Assembly (NCBI GenBank): GCA_012519365.1
Contig: JAAYQH010000460.1
Location: forward strand, 1-8,913
Direction of reading: 5' to 3'
Length of the DNA stretch: 8,913 bases
From: Planctomycetota bacterium
GTDB lineage: Bacteria > Planctomycetota > Phycisphaerae > Sedimentisphaerales > Anaerohalosphaeraceae
The position numbers and the translations under genes are program-made. Below the pieces are notes generated by a model, which had not been told where the DNA came from, made no database searches, and saw nothing but the letters and a program-made list of their open reading frames with translations. This document shows, in pieces, positions 1 to 6,800 of the stretch. How positions within the stretch are numbered: position 1 is the stretch's first letter; the number at the start of each line of letters is the position of its first letter.

Positions 1-2624
1 AACCTGTGGATTTGATCGTAACTTACTGGGGTTCCGAACGCGGCAGGCGAACCTTTGATATTTTGGTGGACGGCGAAAAAATCGCTACCCAGGTGCTTGA
101 CCGCAACAAGCCAAACGAATTCTTTGATGTAACGTATCCGATCCCTGAAGAATTGACCAAAGGCAAAGAAAAAGTTCGTGTTCGATTCCAATCCCATCCG
201 AACAGCTATGCCGGTGGCGTGTTTGGTGTGCGAACCATTCGACGTGATGCACAACAGGAAGCAAAACAATCGGCATCGCTGAAAAAGGATTATCCGTACG
301 CACCGGTTAATTTTACCCACGTGCATTTTAATGATGAATTTTGGGCGCCGCGGGTGGAAATCAACCGCTCCGTAACCATTCCCCATGCGTTTGAGAAATG
401 TGAACAGACCAAGCGATTCTATCATTTTGAACGTGCCGCCAAGGTACTTGCCGGCGAAAAACTGGAAGATCGTTCTCCGCCCGGCCTGCCGTTTGACGAT
501 ACCGACCCCTATAAAGTGCTGGAAGGGGCCGCGTACGGTCTGGCTGTAAAGTACGATCCAAAAATGGACGCTTATCTGGATAAGGTTATTGAACTGATCG
601 CCTCGGCCCAGGAGCCTGACGGCTACCTTTATACTACACGCACTATTAACGCCGAAAAACCGCATGACTGGGCCGGGCCGCGGCGTTGGGTCAATGTCAA
701 ACGACTCAGCCATGAGTTGTACAACATGGGGCATTTATATGAGGCAGCGGTCGCGCATTATCAGGCCACGGGCAAACGAACGTTGCTGGACGTGGCGATC
801 AAAAACGCAGACTTGCTGTGTGAGACATTCGGGCCAGGCAAGAATGAAGATGCCCCCGGCCATCAAATCATTGAAATGGCGCTGGTTCGCTTGTACCGCG
901 TTACTGGCGAGGAAAAATACTTGAATCTCGCCAAATTTTTCCTCGATACACGCGGCCCCAACGACGGTGAATACAGCCAGGCTCATAAAAAAGTCACCGA
1001 ACAGGACGAAGCAGTTGGTCATGCAGTGCGTGCGACCTATATGTATTCAGGCATGGCCGATGTGGCAGCGCTGACCGGCGATCAGGCATATGTCAGGGCG
1101 CTAAATCGCATCTGGGAGAATATGGTCTCCAAAAAGTTATACATCACCGGCGGTATCGGCGCAACATCCAGCGGTGAGGCCTTCGGGCCGAATTATGTCT
1201 TGCCGAATATGAGTGCGTATGCGGAAACATGCGCAGCCATCGGCAATGTCTATTGGAATCACCGAATGTTTTTGCTGCACGGCGACAGTAAATACATCGA
1301 TGTGATGGAACGCACGCTGTACAACGGCCTGATTTCCGGCGTCTCTTTGGATGGAAAGCTGTTCTTTTATCCCAATCCACTCGAATCCCGCGGCCAGCAC
1401 CAGCGTCAGCCATGGTTTGGCTGTGCCTGCTGTCCGGGCAATATCGCACGGTTCCTGGCCTCAGTACCCGGCTATGTCTACGCGGTTTGGAATAATGCGC
1501 TCTATGTCAATTTGTATGTCGGCGGTGAAGGTACAGTTCAACTGGCCGACAATACCGTCCAGATTGAACAGCAAACCCGATACCCCTGGGACGGCCGCGT
1601 AAAATTGACCGTCACCCCCGAGACCAACGAGCCGTTTACTCTGGCTCTTCGCATTCCCGGCTGGGCAATGAATCAGCCTGTACCCAGCGATTTATACCGC
1701 TACACGGACGCGCTGAATCAAAAACCGACAATCAAACTGAACGGCAAAGCAATTTCGCTTGAACCTGAGAAGGGGTATGTGCAGATTCACCGTCCGTGGG
1801 TCAAAGGCGATATGGTTGAGCTGGATTTCCCAATGCCCGTTCGTCGGGTCATCGCCCATGACAACGTGGTCGAGGACCGCAATCGAATCGCTCTCGAACG
1901 CGGCCCGATTGTCTATTGTATCGAAGCAGCTGACAGCCCTACCAGACAGGTTAGAAACTTAATTGTGGACCCCAAATCGCCAATTCAAACGCAGTTTCGT
2001 TCAGATTTGCTGGGCGGCGTTCAGGTCTTGACATTTCAGGCCTCCGAGGTAGCACTTGATCAGGATGATCGTCGTGTTGTGACCTCAACGGTTAAGGTTA
2101 CCGCGATTCCCTATTCAACCTGGTGCAATCGCGGCCCAAATGAAATGGTCGCCTGGCTGCCGACACAAAAAGAAGACGCCTTTGTCCGCCCGCGTCCGAC
2201 CATCGCATCCGAAAGTCGTGTAACCGCCTCGCGCGGGTCAGGACGCCCCCATTCGGTTGTCAGCGGCATTGAGCCGAAAAGCTCACACGACAAAGACAAC
2301 GAATTCTATCACTGGTGGCCCCGAAAAGGAACCACCGAATGGATGGAGTTTGAGTTTGCCGAGCCGACTACCCTGTCGGCGGTGGAGGTTTATTGGCTCG
2401 ACGACACCGGCCACGGCGAATGCAAGGTGCCGCAATCCTGGCGATTGTTGTATAAAGACGGCAATGAATGGAGACCCGTTGTTGACAGCAACGGCTATGC
2501 GACTGAGCTGGATATGTACAATCGCACTGCCTTTACGCAGGTCACCACAAGCGCAGTCCGACTGGAAATCCAGATGCAGCGAGGCTGGTCAGCCGGTGTA
2601 TTGCAAGTTCGCTTTGAAGAATAA
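1..2624 (+). CDS. GH127-type glycosidase (beta-L-arabinofuranosidase-like), 5' end missing
   Basis: Probable retaining exo-glycosidase of the GH127/GH146 group, which releases beta-L-arabinofuranose from plant-type glycans. Residues are counted from the GTG at position 6, but the frame is open to the left edge and that GTG is not a credible start. Residues 1-79 match only the end of a DUF6805-like module (TYWG, RTFDILVDG, GGVFGVR). A catalytic barrel starts near residue 98 (FWAPRVEINR) and runs to about 485. Expected residues are present: acid/base E391 in GEAF, zinc ligands E407 and C409 in ETCA, and the C475-C476-P pair, where C475 would be the cysteine nucleophile (by analogy with HypBA1 E322, E338, C340, C417, C418). 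Beta-sandwich modules follow (about 490-720), then a C-terminal discoidin/CBM32-like domain (about 733-872). Exact substrate is unknown; other GH127 members act on different sugars. Family assignment is firm, specificity is inferred. Confidence 0.92.
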   Translation, partial: PVDLIVTYWGSERGRRTFDILVDGEKIATQVLDRNKPNEFFDVTYPIPEELTKGKEKVRVRFQSHPNSYAGGVFGVRTIRRDAQQEAKQSASLKKDYPYAPVNFTHVHFNDEFWAPRVEINRSVTIPHAFEKCEQTKRFYHFERAAKVLAGEKLEDRSPPGLPFDDTDPYKVLEGAAYGLAVKYDPKMDAYLDKVIELIASAQEPDGYLYTTRTINAEKPHDWAGPRRWVNVKRLSHELYNMGHLYEAAVAHYQATGKRTLLDVAIKNADLLCETFGPGKNEDAPGHQIIEMALVRLYRVTGEEKYLNLAKFFLDTRGPNDGEYSQAHKKVTEQDEAVGHAVRATYMYSGMADVAALTGDQAYVRALNRIWENMVSKKLYITGGIGATSSGEAFGPNYVLPNMSAYAETCAAIGNVYWNHRMFLLHGDSKYIDVMERTLYNGLISGVSLDGKLFFYPNPLESRGQHQRQPWFGCACCPGNIARFLASVPGYVYAVWNNALYVNLYVGGEGTVQLADNTVQIEQQTRYPWDGRVKLTVTPETNEPFTLALRIPGWAMNQPVPSDLYRYTDALNQKPTIKLNGKAISLEPEKGYVQIHRPWVKGDMVELDFPMPVRRVIAHDNVVEDRNRIALERGPIVYCIEAADSPTRQVRNLIVDPKSPIQTQFRSDLLGGVQVLTFQASEVALDQDDRRVVTSTVKVTAIPYSTWCNRGPNEMVAWLPTQKEDAFVRPRPTIASESRVTASRGSGRPHSVVSGIEPKSSHDKDNEFYHWWPRKGTTEWMEFEFAEPTTLSAVEVYWLDDTGHGECKVPQSWRLLYKDGNEWRPVVDSNGYATELDMYNRTAFTQVTTSAVRLEIQMQRGWSAGVLQVRFEE

Positions 2625-2644
2625 AAGAAGTTCCCATCATTCCT

Positions 2645-2683
2645 GCGGCACGCTGTCCGAATAGCAATAGCGGGGCGTGCCGC
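2645..2683 (+). terminator. Hairpin after the glycosidase gene, probable terminator
   Basis: A perfect 9-bp inverted repeat (GCGGCACGC at 2645-2653, GCGTGCCGC at 2675-2683) starts 20 bp after the glycosidase stop. The 21-nt loop can form an additional inner CCG/CGG stem. The tail is only moderately T-rich (TTGTCCCCTTTCT), so termination may be imperfect. It fits the end of the plus-strand transcript better than the opposite strand, where no T tract follows. Confidence 0.55.
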
Positions 2684-2700
2684 TTGTCCCCTTTCTGGGC

Positions 2701-2734
2701 GCAAAACAAGGCCGGGCCTCTCACTCGACCCGGT
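2701..2734 (-). terminator. Hairpin plus T tract ending the PEP-CTERM gene transcript
   Basis: Read on the minus strand, a CCGGG/CCCGG stem (2729-2733 and 2712-2716, with a G-U pair possible at 2734/2711) and a 12-nt loop is followed by CCTTGTTTT. It lies about 90 bp beyond the stop of the minus-strand PEP-CTERM gene. This is the normal layout of an intrinsic terminator and sits opposite the plus-strand hairpin. Confidence 0.5.
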
Positions 2735-2825
2735 CTCATCCTAAAATCACCTTCCCTATCCCCGTGCAGACTTAACAGCCGCATTCAGACTTTTCATCAC
2801 ACCCGATGTCGCAAAACGCAATTCC

Positions 2826-3464
2826 TTATACCTGTTGTCGGCGACGCAACAGACCCACCAACGTCGTCCCTACTCCGGCCAGCACAATCGCCGCCGGCGT
2901 CGGAACAATCGTGGGCGGCGGAACACTCGCCGTAGAGAACGAACCTAAAACCTGGGTCTTGTAGAGACAATCCGGATCGAAACCGATTCCAACAGTGCCA
3001 TTCGTTCCGTATTCGTTTAAGAGATCCAAAAGAGTCCGGTCGCCAACACTGATCTTGCTGAATTCAAACACCAAGTTCTGCGGATTATCTATCTTCTCCT
3101 GTTGATCGCGATCGTCCGTCCACGTGCCGATCAACGCCCCTTGACCCTCAAAGAAATCGCCGTACGCCTGCCGATCCCGATACACCGTCAGACCCGGCTG
3201 CACCGCCTCATCCAATAAGCGAACATACAAAATATTCGGTGTGGTGTCGAAATTGTAAATCCCCTCAAAAGTCAGCGTAAACTCTGTCAGCGGGGTATCG
3301 GCGGTACTGAATCCCAAATCAATCCCCCACGTATAGGCGCGGTAATGATCCAACTCCAACACATCTGTCTCCGAACCCAACGTAAACATGGTTTCGCCGG
3401 CAAACGCGGGCATCACCCCCAAGACTGCGAAAGCAAGAAGTAAACTCATCGCATGCGTTTTCAT
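2826..3464 (-). CDS. PEP-CTERM sorted exported protein, function unknown
   Basis: A 212-residue exported protein. Residues 1-22 form a signal peptide (MKTHAMSLLLAFAVLGVMPAFA, cleavage likely after AFA). The C-terminus is a PEP-CTERM type sorting tail: VPTPAA at 187-192, a hydrophobic stretch to about 206 and RRR at 207-209. Such tails are recognised by exosortase-family membrane proteases, and the protein ends outside the cytoplasm or on the surface. The body looks beta-rich, with no enzyme motif I recognise; an FDPDC motif occurs at 162-166, shortly before the tail. The frame stays open for 54 more codons upstream to a TTG, but the ATG at 3464 is chosen because a GGGAG ribosome site stands 6 nt ahead and a clean signal peptide starts there. 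It is transcribed alone from a promoter about 240 bp upstream. The sorting call is strong; the role is unknown. Confidence 0.85.
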   Translation of the reverse strand: MKTHAMSLLLAFAVLGVMPAFAGETMFTLGSETDVLELDHYRAYTWGIDLGFSTADTPLTEFTLTFEGIYNFDTTPNILYVRLLDEAVQPGLTVYRDRQAYGDFFEGQGALIGTWTDDRDQQEKIDNPQNLVFEFSKISVGDRTLLDLLNEYGTNGTVGIGFDPDCLYKTQVLGSFSTASVPPPTIVPTPAAIVLAGVGTTLVGLLRRRQQV

Positions 3465-3470
3465 TTTAAT

Positions 3471-3478
3471 CTCCCTTT
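3471..3478 (-). promoter_or_regulatory. Ribosome binding site deciding the PEP-CTERM gene start
   Basis: The minus strand reads AAAGGGAG, then ATTAAA, then ATG at 3464. The GGGAG core with 6-nt spacing is a good Shine-Dalgarno site and argues against the longer upstream reading frame. Confidence 0.7.
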
Positions 3479-3570
3479 CCCGTGATTTCAAATCTCTATC
3501 ATGCGTAATGATCTGCAAACTCTTAATCTTTTGAACTTCGCGCACGCACCATTCCAAAGACAGAAATATA

Positions 3571-3650
3571 CCTCTTTTAGAGGGCGAATTGAAGTCTTTT
3601 TTATGCGGTCTGAGTACTCCCTGCAAGAGTTCTCTCGCCCTCCGAGAACT
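3571..3650 (-). promoter_or_regulatory. Candidate structured 5' leader element with pseudoknot and alternative hairpin
   Basis: On the minus strand, within the untranslated leader of the PEP-CTERM gene, there is a perfect 7-bp hairpin (AGTTCTC at 3650-3644 with GAGAACT at 3634-3628). Eight of its nine loop bases, GAGGGCGA (3642-3635), are complementary to TCGCCCTC at 3587-3580, giving an H-type pseudoknot. The 40-nt insert can form a second small stem (TGCAGG 3625-3620 with CCGCA 3608-3604, one bulge) whose loop contains the palindrome GAGTACTC. The 3' arm of the pseudoknot overlaps a competing perfect hairpin, CCTCT-AAA-AGAGG (3583-3571), so two folds exclude each other. I do not recognise a known riboswitch class. 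The pairings are seen directly; any regulatory role is inference. Confidence 0.4.
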
Positions 3651-3693
3651 TATGTCTTCTCCGCGCTAAACAGTAAATCGCGTTTCTACAATA

Positions 3694-3739
3694 TTTCTTG
3701 ATTTTTAATATACAGCAATACACAATATTTTTCAAGAAA
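3694..3739. repeat. 8-bp inverted repeat bracketing the promoter
   Basis: TTTCTTGA (3694-3701) and TCAAGAAA (3732-3739) are perfect inverted copies. The right arm overlaps the -35 hexamer and the left arm lies at the predicted transcription start. ACAATATTT also repeats directly at 3688-3696 and 3722-3730. This could be an operator pair; the AT-rich background lowers the weight. Confidence 0.4.
3707..3735 (-). promoter_or_regulatory. Sigma70-like promoter for the PEP-CTERM gene
   Basis: The minus strand has TTGAAA (3735-3730), exactly 17 bp, then TATATT (3712-3707), each close to consensus. Transcription would begin near 3700, giving a leader of about 235 nt. It sits in an AT-rich stretch, so chance matches are easier there, but spacing and orientation fit the downstream gene. 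Confidence 0.55.
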
Positions 3740-3821
3740 AAAAAGGATTTTGGAAAAAAACATATTGTATTGTTTAATGGTCTTGTATATATTTTTAATG
3801 TGCTATATTTCTAAGCTAAAA

Positions 3822-3836
3822 TGTAAGTTTTTTACA
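3822..3836 (-). terminator. Weak AT-rich hairpin after the TPR gene
   Basis: TGTAA (3822-3826) and TTACA (3832-3836) form a 5-bp stem which on the minus strand is followed by TTTTAG, 10 bp beyond the TPR stop. The stem has little GC, so it may end transcription poorly or be a coincidence. Confidence 0.25.
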
Positions 3837-3845
3837 CAAAAGAAG

Positions 3846-6800
3846 TTAACGCTCTGCCAAAAAATCGGCCAGTGCCGCTTTCTGCTCAGCGTCCAGTCCT
3901 CCAATGCGTTCGTCCAAATCGCGAGCACGATAAAATTCTGTAATCGCCTGATCATTTTTTCCAAGCTGCTGATAACATTTGGCCAAATTGAAAATGGATA
4001 CTGTTTTTTGAGGTTGTGTGTCCAGATATAACTCATTCGCTCGCTGAAAATCCCGAGCCGCGTCCTCATATCGGCCCAGGGAATACAAAATGGTGCCGCG
4101 GGTATCCAGCAAATCCGCATAATCCGGTGCAATGGCAAGTCCCTTATTGGCCAGTTCGAGGGCCTTGTCGTGCGCTGCCATGTCCTGACTGAGGATCCAG
4201 GCCAGATTGTTCATCGCGACCACATTGTCAGGCTGCAACTGCAACGCACGTTCATACAGCGGCACGGCCTTCAGCTTGTTTCCGGTCATATGCCGAAGCA
4301 TCGCCATCGCATAAGCCGCATCCGGACTGTCGGGTTCCCGACTTTGGACCATCGACAAAATCTGCTCGGCGGCCTGAGTTGCTTCTTCGGTGCGAACGGC
4401 CAGAAGCGTCTGCAAAATTGACAAGGCCACAGGCCCGCCTTGCGAATTCTCGTCATACCATTGTCGAAATACCGCTGTTATCTGTTCAGCGTCAGCTGTT
4501 TTACTTATCAGCCTTACCCATCGGATTAGAGCGGCCGCGGAAGTGTTCTTTTGGACTGCAAGCTGTCGATAGAGCTGCTCTGCCTGCTCGATGGCTCCGC
4601 TTTGATGCAACAAATCCATCAATGTCAGCTGCATTCGAATTGTGTCGGCGTTTTCAGCGGCATACTCATTGAGCCAGCCCTCTACCAGGGCTGCAGCCTG
4701 CTCAGACTGTCCAAGGCGGGCCAATAGCTGGGCCCGCATTTCGGTAATGCCCGGGTCGCCGGGGAACTTGCGAGCCAACTGATTCAGCGTTTCCAGAGCG
4801 ACTGCAGGCGACCGCGCCGCCTCGATACGGGCCTTGGCAACGAGCAATGCCCTGCTTTCCGGCAGCGCCGCCAGACCGCGCAGCAGCGTATCCATCGCCA
4901 TGCCCGGCTGATTGCTGCGGAGATACCATTCTGTCAGCATTGCCCAAGCCTCTTCAAGACGCGGAAACTGTTCAACCAGGGCATTGAGAATCCGCACCGC
5001 TTGGGCTGTAGAGCCGCCGCCCTGATCAAGCAGCGCCGCAGCCTTGCGCAGACGCAGTTGAACATCGCCCGGCTGCTGCTCAAGGGCTTTGGCAAGCAAA
5101 TCCATCCCCTCCTGCTGGGTTTGAAGATTGTTCAGCAGCAGCATCGCAAGCCGCTTTTGAGCCTCAAAGGAGTCCGGTTCAAAACTCAAGGCTTTGCGTG
5201 CCGCATCCAGGGCCTGCTCGGTTTGTCCGACCAGACCATACAATTCACTGATACTCAACCACGCAGCAGCACTCTGGCCGGCACGTTGGACAAGTTCTTG
5301 AATATCTTCTAAGGCTCTGTCTCTTTCGCCCAAGGCAATCAACACCCGAGCGCGAAGGCGATAGGCATCCATATTCTCATAGTGTTTGAGAAAATCGTTG
5401 CAAACGGCCAAGGCTTCTTCCTGCCGGCCCTGCCGTATATACCAGTCTGTCAACGCGGCTTGTGCCACAGCACTGGCGGGATTTTCGGCGATCAATTCAT
5501 CAATCAATACCCTGGCTTGATCATACTGACCGTTACGGGTCTTCAACAGAGCCAGCGACAGTTTGGCGCTGTTGTCCCGTGCATTGGCGGCGACCATTTT
5601 TTCCAGCAAACTCTCTGCGGTATCCAAACGCCCTTGCCGAAGATAACTTTGAAGCTCCAGCTGCGCCAGCCGAGGATCGTCGTGGCCGGCAGCCAACAAT
5701 TCGGAAAGCAGCTGCTCGGCCTGCTGGTATTCTTCCGCACGGTACATCGCCCCCACCGCCGCGATCGCCAAATCGATATCCTCGGGATGACGGTGCAGCA
5801 TGTCCCGATACAGCGAAACGGCCAGCCGCAGGTTGCCTGCCTTTTCATGGGCCGCGGCCAACAGCATCACGCTTTCTTTATCATCCGGATTGGCGGCAAG
5901 ATTTTCATTCATCAGCGCGATAATCTGGGGATAGTATCTTTCAAATTCCCCTTGATTCAGCCAGATAGAGGCCTGTTCAATCTTCCAAATACGTCCGGCC
6001 GGGCCCTCGATCTGCTTAATCTGGTCCACCCACTTCTGCAATTGCTCGATATCGGCATCCTCACGGCTTAACGCCAACAGTTGGCGGCGGGCAAGGATAT
6101 CCTGCGGGTTTTGCTCCGCGAGTTTCTTAAACAGAGTGACGGCATCCTCGGTCTGACCGGCTCGACGATAAAGATTGGCCATCCAAAGTTGAATCTTACG
6201 CTGTTCCGGCCCCTCCATTCGCGATTCAGCCTCTTGCAAAAGCACAAGGGCATTAAGAATCTGATCCGCATCTGTTAATAAAGCCGCCCTCATAATAACC
6301 GGCTCAGCCTGCTGCGGGAACTGGATGATGGCTTGATCCAGAATAGCGGCGGCATCTTCCGGCTGCTGACGGCGCAGCGCATATTCGGCCTCAGCGATTC
6401 GTGCCTGGAGGGTTTGGCCGAACCGCTCATTCATCTCATCCAGCGTTTTCCGCGCCGTTTGCCAGTCCTGCCGATTCAAGGCTATCCGGAAAACCATTAA
6501 ACGCGTTTCAAGCGAATCGTCCAGAGCGAGCAATTCCTTGATCAATTCATCGACGCGCTGCTGCATTTGGGGTTGCCCGGCAAGCTGTTCTATCCGACAT
6601 CGGGTGTGTAAACTTTGTGCCTGACGGCTTTCGGGATTAAGCCGAACGGCCGCAGCGGCATATTCCGAGGCCTGAGCCCACTGCCGAATATCAGCAAAAA
6701 TCCGCGCCAGCATCAATTGAGCAGAGAACGACCGCGGGTTTTGGTGGATGTAGCGACGCAGAATTTCAATCGCACTGGTACGGTCTTCCAGTCGGAGATA

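Larger units (their letters stand above)
3686..3845. other. AT-rich spacer between the TPR gene and the PEP-CTERM promoter
   Basis: About 21% GC by hand count, against about 50% in the flanking genes, with several A and T runs. No convincing coding frame is seen. The part from 3740 to 3845 contains only the 3' flank of the TPR gene; the rest carries the promoter and its repeats. Confidence 0.6.

Noticed and set aside
3498..3512. Short inverted repeat ATCAT/ATGAT in the PEP-CTERM leader
   Set aside because: Only 5 bp of stem with AT pairs; expected by chance in a leader of this length.
3540..3560. Sigma54-like -24/-12 site on the minus strand (TGG-N9-TGC pattern), considered because PEP-CTERM genes in some bacteria use RpoN
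   Set aside because: It lacks the TGGCAC and TTGC cores beyond the GG/GC doublets, and a much better sigma70-type promoter exists upstream.
3465..3626. Upstream in-frame extension of the PEP-CTERM gene to a TTG codon
   Set aside because: The extra 54 residues are charged and unlike any export signal, while the ATG at 3464 has a good ribosome site and begins a clean signal peptide; the extension also overlaps the structured leader.
3750..4031. Plus-strand open frame running from the AT-rich spacer into the TPR gene
   Set aside because: The first half is composed of low-complexity AT codons and the second half is antisense to TPR sequence; no ribosome site or domain supports it.
5382..6071. 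Long plus-strand open frame opposite the TPR gene
   Set aside because: It lies wholly antisense to a continuous, well-supported TPR repeat frame, has no recognisable domain, and is a shadow of the codon pattern on the other strand.
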